Positions 1 through 5,864 of a stretch of 13,096 nucleotides of DNA are shown here, piece by piece. Position numbers and translations under genes: made by a program. Within the stretch, counting starts at the first letter, position 1. Each line of letters opens with the position of its first letter. Origin of the DNA: Casimicrobiaceae bacterium (GTDB taxonomy: Bacteria > Pseudomonadota > Gammaproteobacteria > Burkholderiales > Casimicrobiaceae); NCBI GenBank assembly GCA_955652025.1, contig CATPAO010000193.1, positions 1-13,096 of the forward strand, read 5' to 3'. The notes under the pieces are model-generated. The model ran no database searches. It saw nothing but the letters and a program-made list of their open reading frames with translations, and was not told the DNA's origin.

Positions 1-58
1 AAGGGAGGCTTGCTCCTCCTCCGGGTGCAGCAAACGAAGTGAGCGTGGGGGTCGTCAT
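1..58 (-). CDS. N-terminus of probable sortase-system sensor histidine kinase (partial)
   Basis: An open frame starts with ATG (complement of 56-58) directly after the TAG stop of the response regulator, with no spacer. It stays open for 19 codons to the window edge (M-T-T-P-T-L-T-S-F...). Only the cytoplasmic N-terminal tip is visible, so no domain can be recognised. Such a zero-gap position behind a response regulator is where the cognate kinase usually lies. Proteobacterial dedicated sortase systems are known to carry their own membrane histidine kinase. The kinase call is therefore inferred from context, not read from a domain. Confidence 0.55.
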   Translation of the reverse strand, partial: MTTPTLTSFAAPGGGASLP

Positions 59-757
59 CTACTCCGTTCCCGAATTCCAGCGATAGCCGATCCCGTACAC
101 GGTATCGATGCAATCGAATGCCGGGTCGACCGCCTGGAACTTGCGCCGGATGCGCTTGACGTGCGACGTGATCGTGCTGTCGTCGACGACGATCCGCGCG
201 TCGCGCATCAAGCTGTCGCGATCCTTGACGTGGCCGGGGAAGCGCGCAAGCGCGTGGACCATCCAAAATTCGGTCAGCGTGAGGTCGACCGGATCGCCAT
301 TCCATCGCACGGTGAAGCGCTTCACGTCGAGCTCGAGCGGTCCCCGTGCGAGCACGTCGTCGGTCGACGGCGGCGCGGCCAAGAGGTCGCTTCGACGAAA
401 CAGCGCGGAAATCCGCGCGGCGAGATGGGGCAGGCTCGTGTCCTTGGTCAAATAATCGTCGGCGCCCAGGCGCAGGCCCGCGACGACGTCGAAATCGGAA
501 TCGCGCGCCGACAGGAAGATGATCGGCAGCGACGCCGACATCGCGCGGAGCTCGCGGCACAAATCGAAGCCTCCGTCGACGTCGCCGCCCAAGCCGATGT
601 CGATCAGCGCGAGATCAGGGAGCCGGGTCCGGAACGCCGCGAGCGCATCAGCCCGCGCCGCGTACGCCGCCACCTCGTAGCCATAACGGCGCAACGCATC
701 GGTCACGTTGTCGCGTAACGCGGGCTCATCCTCGACCAGGGCGATGCGGCGGCTCAA
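59..757 (-). CDS. pdsR: OmpR/PhoB-type response regulator of a dedicated sortase system
   Basis: This 232-residue cytoplasmic transcription regulator has a receiver domain (about residues 3-122) with acidic pocket E9/D10, phosphoacceptor D53 (LALIDIGL), S83 (FLSAR) and K105 (YLTKD). A winged-helix DNA-binding domain follows (about 137-230, ending in the usual DTVYGIGYRW strand-loop). The receiver resembles the response regulator family restricted to proteobacterial dedicated sortase systems, and the sortase target and sortase lie divergently next to it. It probably takes phosphate from the kinase encoded immediately downstream and controls the divergent promoters. The start is a TTG (complement of 755-757) with a weak GAGA ribosome site; no better in-frame ATG lies upstream. 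The OmpR-family assignment is firm. The sortase-specific subfamily, and hence the symbol, rests on resemblance plus neighbours. Confidence 0.9.
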   Translation of the reverse strand: MSRRIALVEDEPALRDNVTDALRRYGYEVAAYAARADALAAFRTRLPDLALIDIGLGGDVDGGFDLCRELRAMSASLPIIFLSARDSDFDVVAGLRLGADDYLTKDTSLPHLAARISALFRRSDLLAAPPSTDDVLARGPLELDVKRFTVRWNGDPVDLTLTEFWMVHALARFPGHVKDRDSLMRDARIVVDDSTITSHVKRIRRKFQAVDPAFDCIDTVYGIGYRWNSGTE

Positions 758-786
758 AGGCGTCTCGATGGTGCGCGTCGACGCCG

Positions 787-816
787 ACTATACCGCAGCC
801 GACCGTGCACTCGGCA
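787..816 (-). promoter_or_regulatory. Candidate promoter for the response regulator
   Basis: On the minus strand a TATAGT hexamer (complement of 787-792) matches the sigma-70 -10 consensus at five of six bases. It lies about 30 bp upstream of the TTG start. The matching -35 (TGCCGA, complement of 811-816, 18-bp spacer) is poor, which would fit an activator-dependent promoter. It overlaps the first TGCACTCG repeat. Confidence 0.3.
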
Positions 817-827
817 CGATGCACTCG
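806..827 (+). repeat. Paired 8-bp direct repeat, candidate response-regulator site
   Basis: TGCACTCG occurs exactly at 806-813 and again at 820-827, a 14-bp period, in the divergent region between the response regulator and the sortase target. OmpR-family regulators bind direct repeats, usually with a period of about 10-11 bp, so the spacing is not ideal. The position over the candidate -35 of the regulator's promoter is suggestive. The repeat is seen directly; the binding-site role is inference. Confidence 0.35.
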
Positions 828-920
828 CCGCCAGCGCATCGGGTCATCACTTTGCCACTATTCATCGTCCCGCCGCCCTTTTTCCGCGCGGCCCTGCCTC
901 ATTCGTGGCGTGAACTTCAT

Positions 921-1022
921 ATCGGGGCGGTGCGATGCCGGCGGCCGCCGCCCCGCAAGGTTCCAAGACCGCCGCCGGCTTGGATTGGCGGGCCCCTTGC
1001 GAAGGCATCGGGGCGCGTGCGA
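921..1022 (+). repeat. Repeats in the leader of the sortase target gene
   Basis: An imperfect direct repeat of the form ATCGGGGCG(c)GTGCGA is present at 921-935 and 1007-1022, differing by one inserted C. Between the copies lies a 9-bp inverted repeat, GCCGGCGGC at 937-945 and GCCGCCGGC at 971-979, with a 25-base loop. The second direct copy ends just before the ribosome-binding site of the target gene. Either regulator binding or mRNA folding could be involved. No clear sigma-70 promoter was found on the plus strand in 758-1040 beyond an isolated TTGCCA at 852-857. Confidence 0.35.
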
Positions 1023-1040
1023 AAGAAAGAGGCGACGGCG

Positions 1041-3233
1041 ATGGCTTTGATCGGACAGTGGACGAACAGCGGCGGCCTACAGCGCGAGTGGCGGAGCCTC
1101 GGCCGGTTGCTCCTGGAAAGCGTCGCGACCGGCGCGTTCGTGAGCCTCGTGCTCGGCCTCGCCGTGTTCATCGTCGCGACGCAAGCGCAGGCGGCGTCCC
1201 GGCAGAGCGACGTTCAACAGGGCACGCTGTTCTTGCGCGACACGGCGTCTAGAATCGCCGCGCCGCTGTTGTTCACCGACGTCCACATCGACGTCGCCGG
1301 CATGACGGCGCGGGTGCAGGTCACGCAGCGCTTCGCCAATCCTACGCCCGACTGGCGCGAAGGCGTCTACGTGTTTCCGTTGCCGGAGAAAGCCGCCGTC
1401 GATCACTTGCATATGCAGATCGGCGATCGCGTGATCGACGGACAGATCAAGGAAAAGGAGGACGCGCGGCGGACCTACGAGGCGGCGAAGGCCGACGGCC
1501 GGAAGGCGACGCTCTTCGAGCAGGAACGTTCGAACCTGTTCACGACCAACGTCGCGCATATCGGGCCCGGCGAGGAAATCGTCGTCGCGATCGAATACCA
1601 GCAAACACTGCACTACGACGCCGGCAGTTTCGCGTTGCGCTTTCCGCTCGCGATCACGCCGCGCTACATCCCGGGAACGGCGATCGCGGCGGCGGAAGCC
1701 GAACCGGGCACGAAGGGAACCGGGTTCGCGATGCGCACCGACGCCGTTCCGGACGCCGATCGCATCACACCGCCGGTCGTCCTTCCGGGGGAAGGCGCCG
1801 TCAACCCGGTGTCGATCACCGTTGACCTGAATGCCGGATTCCCGCTGGCGCAGTTGACGAGTCCGTATCACGCCGTGCGCATCGAGGATGTGGCCGGCAA
1901 CCGCTATCGCGTGACGCTCTCCGACGGCGCGGTTCCCGCGGCGCGCGATTTCGAGCTCAAGTGGACGCCGGACGTCGGCGCCGTGCCAGGGGCGTCGCTC
2001 TTGACCGAGGAACGCGACGGGCGGAAGTTCGCGTTGCTGATGGTGCTGCCGCCGATCGCGGAAGCCGCGGGCAACAGAACCACGCGTGAAATCACCTACA
2101 TCGTCGACACGTCGGGGTCGATGGACGGCGTGTCGATCGACCAGGCCAAGGAGGCGCTGCTGATGGCGCTCGACCGCCTGCGTCCCGGCGACCGCTTCAA
2201 CGTCATCGAGTTCAACTCGATCACGCGCGGACTCTATCCCGCGCCGGCCGAGGTCGATGCGACGACGCTCGCCGCCGCACGCACTTTCGTGAAGGCGTTG
2301 CGCGCGCGGGGTGGCACCGAAATGCTGCCCGCGCTCACCGCGGCGATGTCCACGCCGCGAAGCGGAGACCGGATGCGGCAGATCGTGTTTCTCACCGACG
2401 GTGCGGTCGGCAACGAAAACGAGCTGCTGCATCTGATCGAAAGCAAGCTCGACGACCGGCGGCTGTTCACGATCGGCATCGGTCCCGCGCCCAACACCTA
2501 TTTCCTCAAAAAGGCGGCGGAGGCCGGCCGCGGCACGTTCACGTTCATCGGCGACGTGCGAGAAGTGAAGGAGAAGATGGGCGCGCTTTTGCGCAAAATC
2601 GAAAGCCCGGCGCTGACCGACCTGAACGTCGTCTGGCCCGGCGGCGCGGTCACCTACCCCGGCAAGCTGCCCGATCTGTACGGGGGCGAGCCGGTACTGT
2701 TGACGGCCGAACTGGAGCCGGGCCTGCGGCACGGTGACGTCGCGCTGTCAGGCGTTCGCAACGGCCGTGGATGGAGCGCGACGCTGCCGCTCGACACGGG
2801 CACGAGCGAACCGGGTATCGGCGTGCTGTGGGCGCGCGACCGCATCGAGGCGCTAATGGACGCGAAGCGAAACGGCGGGCCGGCCGACGAAATCCGGCGC
2901 GATGTGCTCGAGGTCGCACTCGCGCACCATCTCGTCAGCGCGTATACGAGCCTGGTCGCCGTCGACGTGACGCCGACGGCGCCCGCTGGAACGACGCCGA
3001 TCAAGTCCGAGCTGCCCACGAACCTGCCCGACGGTCTCGCCTTCGATGCGATTTTCGGCGGCGTGCCACAAACCGCGACGCCCGCGCCGCTGTTGACCCT
3101 CGCAGGCGCGATGTCGCTGCTGTTGGCGCTGGCCCTCTACGCTTACCGGCGCCGCCACGTTCGCGTGACGTCGACCCTCGCGCGTCTTTCCGCGGTCGAC
3201 GCGACGGTGCGCGCGGCACGGCGCGTTTGCTGA
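1041..3233 (+). CDS. VIT and vWA domain sortase target surface protein
   Basis: This 730-residue exported protein is of the marine proteobacterial sortase target type, which is often the only sortase substrate in its genome. After a charged N-terminus, a hydrophobic stretch (about 31-47) ends in AQAA, a signal-peptidase-like site near residue 51. A VIT domain (about 65-195) is followed by a von Willebrand A domain (about 350-520) with a complete MIDAS metal site: D356-T-S358-G-S360, T426 and D453. The C-terminus carries V675-PQTAT, a hydrophobic span (about 684-702) and RRR at 703-705, the layout of a sortase sorting signal. The ATG at 1041 was chosen because AAAGAGG lies 8 bases upstream and the signal peptide begins there; the open frame continues upstream only by overlapping the divergent regulator. 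The vWA domain suggests metal-dependent adhesion or binding at the cell surface; the ligand is unknown. The sortase follows 19 bp downstream. Confidence 0.92.
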   Translation: MALIGQWTNSGGLQREWRSLGRLLLESVATGAFVSLVLGLAVFIVATQAQAASRQSDVQQGTLFLRDTASRIAAPLLFTDVHIDVAGMTARVQVTQRFANPTPDWREGVYVFPLPEKAAVDHLHMQIGDRVIDGQIKEKEDARRTYEAAKADGRKATLFEQERSNLFTTNVAHIGPGEEIVVAIEYQQTLHYDAGSFALRFPLAITPRYIPGTAIAAAEAEPGTKGTGFAMRTDAVPDADRITPPVVLPGEGAVNPVSITVDLNAGFPLAQLTSPYHAVRIEDVAGNRYRVTLSDGAVPAARDFELKWTPDVGAVPGASLLTEERDGRKFALLMVLPPIAEAAGNRTTREITYIVDTSGSMDGVSIDQAKEALLMALDRLRPGDRFNVIEFNSITRGLYPAPAEVDATTLAAARTFVKALRARGGTEMLPALTAAMSTPRSGDRMRQIVFLTDGAVGNENELLHLIESKLDDRRLFTIGIGPAPNTYFLKKAAEAGRGTFTFIGDVREVKEKMGALLRKIESPALTDLNVVWPGGAVTYPGKLPDLYGGEPVLLTAELEPGLRHGDVALSGVRNGRGWSATLPLDTGTSEPGIGVLWARDRIEALMDAKRNGGPADEIRRDVLEVALAHHLVSAYTSLVAVDVTPTAPAGTTPIKSELPTNLPDGLAFDAIFGGVPQTATPAPLLTLAGAMSLLLALALYAYRRRHVRVTSTLARLSAVDATVRAARRVC
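3063..3155 (+). other. C-terminal sorting signal of the target protein
   Basis: This stretch codes for residues 675-705 of the target protein: VPQTAT, PAP, a hydrophobic helix and three arginines. It has the tripartite form of a sortase substrate signal. Two things are unusual: valine stands where the leucine of LPxTx normally is, and 25 more residues (706-730, ending in RRVC) follow the arginines where such proteins normally stop within a few residues. Confidence 0.8.
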
Positions 3234-3252
3234 CTCAGGGCCTCGCCATCGA

Positions 3253-3954
3253 ATGTGTGCCGCTGAGTGGGGAGGACCGTTCGGCCGGGTGGGCCGTGCC
3301 ACACGCACGCCGACTCGTGCAGCGGCATCCGGGATCGCGCGTCGGTTCCACCCGGTCGAGTCTTCCCCACTCGGCGGCGCGCGGGCGTCGCGTCTCACCG
3401 TCGCGGCGATCATCGTCGTGCTCGCACTCGCCGGCGGCGCGAGTCTCGGCCGCGGACTTTATTTGTATGCAAAAGCAGAGCTCGGTCAAGCGCTGCTGCA
3501 TCGGGCGTGGTCGAAAATGCGGACGGACGGGACCCCCGCGAAGCCGTGGCCGTGGGCCGACACGCATCCGATCGCGCGTCTCATCGCGCCGGCGCAGGCG
3601 GTCGATCTGCTCGTGCTGTCCGGCGCGAGCGGCCGCACGCTCGCATGGGGACCCGGTCATCTCGACGGCTCGGCGCCGCCCGGCGCCGCGGGCAACGCCG
3701 TGTTGTCCGCGCATCGCGACACGCATTTCCGCTTTCTCGCGCGCACCGCCGTCGGCGACACGCTGATCGTCGAACGTGCGGACGGCGTGCGCGTTACGTA
3801 TCGCGTGCGCGAGATCGCGATCGTCGACGTGCACGCGCTCGCGATTGCGCGCGACACGCTCGCGCCGACGTTGACGCTGGTGACCTGCTATCCGTTCGAC
3901 GCGCTCGTGCCGGGCGGGCCGTTGCGCTACATCGTCACCGCGGAAGCTGCGTAA
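3253..3954 (+). CDS. Class GN sortase (membrane cysteine transpeptidase)
   Basis: The enzyme cleaves the target protein's sorting motif and transfers it through a thioester to an acceptor. In Gram-negative bacteria that acceptor is not well defined. The protein is 233 residues from this ATG, with an N-terminal membrane anchor (about 48-66) followed by a periplasmic sortase fold. The catalytic triad is visible: H154 in LSAHRDTHF, C212 in the TLVTC motif, and R225 in GPLRYIV. The gene lies 19 bp after its apparent substrate, as is typical of these pairs. The 47 residues before the anchor are longer than usual for the class and look unstructured. A GTG at 3289 (residue 13), preceded by GGAGGA at 3271-3276 with a 12-base gap, is an alternative start that would give 221 residues. 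Function is secure; the start is not. Confidence 0.93.
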   Translation: MCAAEWGGPFGRVGRATRTPTRAAASGIARRFHPVESSPLGGARASRLTVAAIIVVLALAGGASLGRGLYLYAKAELGQALLHRAWSKMRTDGTPAKPWPWADTHPIARLIAPAQAVDLLVLSGASGRTLAWGPGHLDGSAPPGAAGNAVLSAHRDTHFRFLARTAVGDTLIVERADGVRVTYRVREIAIVDVHALAIARDTLAPTLTLVTCYPFDALVPGGPLRYIVTAEAA

Positions 3955-3960
3955 GCGGCG

Positions 3961-4200
3961 TCAACGCATGGCGCCGGGCGGCGGCATCGAAATCGGGGGC
4001 AGAATCCGCTTGTAGTCGTCCTGGCTCATCGATTTCACCTCGCTGACGTCGCGATCGCGCACCGGAATATTGCTTCCGGTCCGGTACACCTTCTCCGTAC
4101 GCGCTTCGGCGTCCTTGTCGTCGGGCGTCGACGCGCACCCGAACAGAAACGGCACGCCGATGACGGCAACTAAAGCAGCGAGCTGACGAACAGTCTTCAC
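3961..4200 (-). CDS. Small outer-membrane lipoprotein of unknown function
   Basis: This 79-residue protein has a signal peptide ending in a lipobox, L19-F-G-C22. The mature chain of 58 residues begins Cys-Ala-Ser, with no Asp at position +2, so sorting to the outer membrane is expected. The short hydrophilic remainder contains YRTGSNIPVRDR (about 40-51), a motif I have seen in small hypothetical lipoproteins of Betaproteobacteria. The start is a GTG (complement of 4198-4200) behind a good GGGAG ribosome site five bases away. It converges on the sortase gene with a 6-bp gap, so it is not part of that operon. No function can be assigned. Confidence 0.75.
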   Translation of the reverse strand: MKTVRQLAALVAVIGVPFLFGCASTPDDKDAEARTEKVYRTGSNIPVRDRDVSEVKSMSQDDYKRILPPISMPPPGAMR

Positions 4201-4253
4201 AAGGTCTCCCTACGAGGACCGCAACGGCCGCTTATGATCTTACGCGACTTGGA

Positions 4254-4287
4254 CGGCGCCGACGACCGGCAGCGTTTTTCGGCGCCG
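4254..4287. repeat. Duplicated 8-bp palindrome, possible hairpin
   Basis: CGGCGCCG occurs at 4254-4261 and at 4280-4287. Because the unit is itself a palindrome, the two copies can also pair with each other around an 18-base loop containing TTTTT. It lies between two minus-strand genes and could end transcription of the upstream one (4368-4583), but no T-run follows the stem on that strand. Confidence 0.25.
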
Positions 4288-4367
4288 CGATTGGCGATCG
4301 GTGACGGTTCGCCCTCGAAAATGTGGTCTACATCAGCGCGGACACCCTAGTCGGCGCGCGCCTATCG

Positions 4368-4583
4368 TCAGCGCAGAATCCGAAGTGCGCGCAACAGCGT
4401 CGTGCCCGCCGCCCACGCGACGGTGGCGACCAGCATGCCGACAATCGTCGCCACGATCGCGGCCAGTACGCCGGTGAGGCCGAGCCAGCCGATCACCCCG
4501 AAGCCCGCCGCGCCACCCAAGCCGCCACAGGCGACGATGCCAACCACGTTGAGCGCAATCAGCGTGAGGGGGCGCAGCATCAT
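4368..4583 (-). CDS. Small two-helix inner-membrane protein, hypothetical
   Basis: This 71-residue protein is almost wholly hydrophobic. Two predicted membrane helices (about 7-33 and 35-60) are glycine- and alanine-rich, the first around CGGLGGAAGFGVIGW. A short arginine-bearing C-terminus (RALRILR) suggests both ends lie in the cytoplasm. No family with a known function was recognised. It may be real because a good minus-strand -10 element (TATACT) lies about 55 bp upstream and the frame makes a coherent membrane protein. Against it, no clear ribosome-binding site precedes the ATG pair at 4583/4580. It is divergent from the aminotransferase. Confidence 0.55.
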   Translation of the reverse strand: MMLRPLTLIALNVVGIVACGGLGGAAGFGVIGWLGLTGVLAAIVATIVGMLVATVAWAAGTTLLRALRILR

Positions 4584-4616
4584 GGTCGGCGAATGATCCG
4601 TTTGCAGGGCGCCCGC

Positions 4617-4644
4617 TTGCGAGAGAGGGCAAGTGCAGTATAAG
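4617..4644 (+). promoter_or_regulatory. Sigma-70-type promoter for the aminotransferase operon
   Basis: TTGCGA (4617-4622) and TATAAG (4639-4644) are separated by 16 bp. They match the -35 and -10 consensus at four and five bases. A transcript would start near 4651, giving a leader of about 45 bases before the ATG at 4695. Confidence 0.5.
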
Positions 4645-4666
4645 GTGCCCTCCTCGTCGCTGTCGG
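4637..4666 (-). promoter_or_regulatory. Divergent sigma-70-type promoter for the small membrane protein
   Basis: On the minus strand CCGACA (complement of 4661-4666) and TATACT (complement of 4637-4642) are 18 bp apart. They match the consensus at four and five bases. The -10 element shares bases 4639-4642 with the -10 of the plus-strand promoter, so the two would compete for polymerase. Confidence 0.4.
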
Positions 4667-4694
4667 CCGCCTAAGGTTTCCACGCGCTCGCCTA

Positions 4695-5864
4695 ATGTCG
4701 TCGTTCGCTCGCCCGGCCATCCATTCACTGGCCGCTTCGCAGATCCGTGAAGTCGCCAATGCCGGCCTCTCCGATCCCGACGTGCTGCCGTTCTGGTTCG
4801 GCGAGCCCGACGAAGTAACGCCGCAATTCATCCGCGACGAGGCCGCGGCCTCGCTCGCGCGCGGCGAGACGTTCTACACGCAGAATTTCGGCATTCAAGA
4901 ATTACGCGACGCGATCGCCGCCTATGTCACGCGGCTGCACCGAGCGACCGACGCGGCATCGATCGCCGTTACGGCGTCGGGGATGTCGGCGTTGATGCTG
5001 GCGGTCGAGGCGCTCGTCGCCCCGGGCGACCGCGTCGTCGTCGTCACGCCGCTGTGGCCGAACCTGACCGAGATTCCGAAAATCCTATCGGCGCAGGTCG
5101 TCTGCGTGCCGCTCGATTTCGGTCCGCGCGGATGGACGCTCGACCTCGACCGGCTACTTGCCGCACTCGCGCCGGACACGCGCCTCTTGATGATCAACTC
5201 GCCCAACAATCCGACCGGCTGGACGCTGTCGCGCGACGACCAGCACGCGATCCTCGCGCACTGTCGCCGGCACGGCATCTGGATCGTCGCCGACGATGTG
5301 TACGAGCGCCTCCACTACGCCGATGACGGATGCGCGCCGTCGTTTCTCGAACGGGCGGATCCGGACGAACGCGTGTTGAGCACCAACAGCTTTTCGAAGT
5401 CATGGTCGATGACCGGATGGCGGCTCGGATGGATCGTCGCGCCGCGGCCGCTAATGGACGATATCGGCAAGCTGATCGAATACAACACATCGTGCTCGCC
5501 GGTGTTCGTTCAGCGCGCCGGCGTCGTCGCGATCGAGCGGGGCGAGCCGGTCGTCCTTCGCACGCTCGCACGCTTTCGCGCCGCGCGCGATTACCTCACC
5601 GCCGCGCTCGGCGCACTCCCGGGCATCGAGGTCGCGCCGCCTGCGGGCGCCATGTACGCGTTCTTCAAGGTCGCCGGCCTGACCGACAGCCTTTCGTTTT
5701 GCAAGGCGCTGGTGCGCGAGGCACGGCTCGGCCTCGCGCCGGGCAGCGCGTTCGGGCCCGAAGGCCAGGGGTTCGTGCGCTGGTGCTTTGCCTCCGATCC
5801 GGCAAGACTTGTCGACGGCATCGCCCGGCTGTCGCACTTTCTCGCACTGCAGGAAAAGAAATGA
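4695..5864 (+). CDS. PLP-dependent class I/II aminotransferase
   Basis: This 389-residue cytoplasmic enzyme of fold type I has the length usual for aspartate- or aromatic-type aminotransferases. It moves an amino group from an amino acid to a 2-oxo acid. The cofactor and substrate residues are in place: N172 in NSPNNPTGW, D200 and Y203 in DDVY, the Schiff-base lysine K235 in SFSKSWSMTGWRLGW, and the carboxylate-binding arginine R362 in FVRWCFA. The N-terminal segment VLPFWFGEPDEVTP matches the substrate-lid region of this group. The ATG at 4695 is the only sensible start, although the nearest purine-rich site (AAGG, 4673-4676) is rather far away. The stop overlaps the next gene's ATG, so translation is probably coupled to the substrate-binding protein. 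The substrate cannot be told from sequence; amino acids or peptides taken up by the partner are a reasonable guess. Confidence 0.93.
   Translation: MSSFARPAIHSLAASQIREVANAGLSDPDVLPFWFGEPDEVTPQFIRDEAAASLARGETFYTQNFGIQELRDAIAAYVTRLHRATDAASIAVTASGMSALMLAVEALVAPGDRVVVVTPLWPNLTEIPKILSAQVVCVPLDFGPRGWTLDLDRLLAALAPDTRLLMINSPNNPTGWTLSRDDQHAILAHCRRHGIWIVADDVYERLHYADDGCAPSFLERADPDERVLSTNSFSKSWSMTGWRLGWIVAPRPLMDDIGKLIEYNTSCSPVFVQRAGVVAIERGEPVVLRTLARFRAARDYLTAALGALPGIEVAPPAGAMYAFFKVAGLTDSLSFCKALVREARLGLAPGSAFGPEGQGFVRWCFASDPARLVDGIARLSHFLALQEKK

Noticed and set aside
708..1040. N-terminal extension of the sortase target frame starting at 708
   Set aside because: It overlaps the divergent response regulator, has no ribosome site, and places the signal peptide more than 100 residues inside the protein; the ATG at 1041 explains everything.
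1077..2732. 551-codon open frame on the minus strand inside the sortase target gene
   Set aside because: Arginine-, histidine- and aspartate-rich with no recognisable domain; a typical antisense shadow in high-GC DNA under a well-supported VIT/vWA gene.
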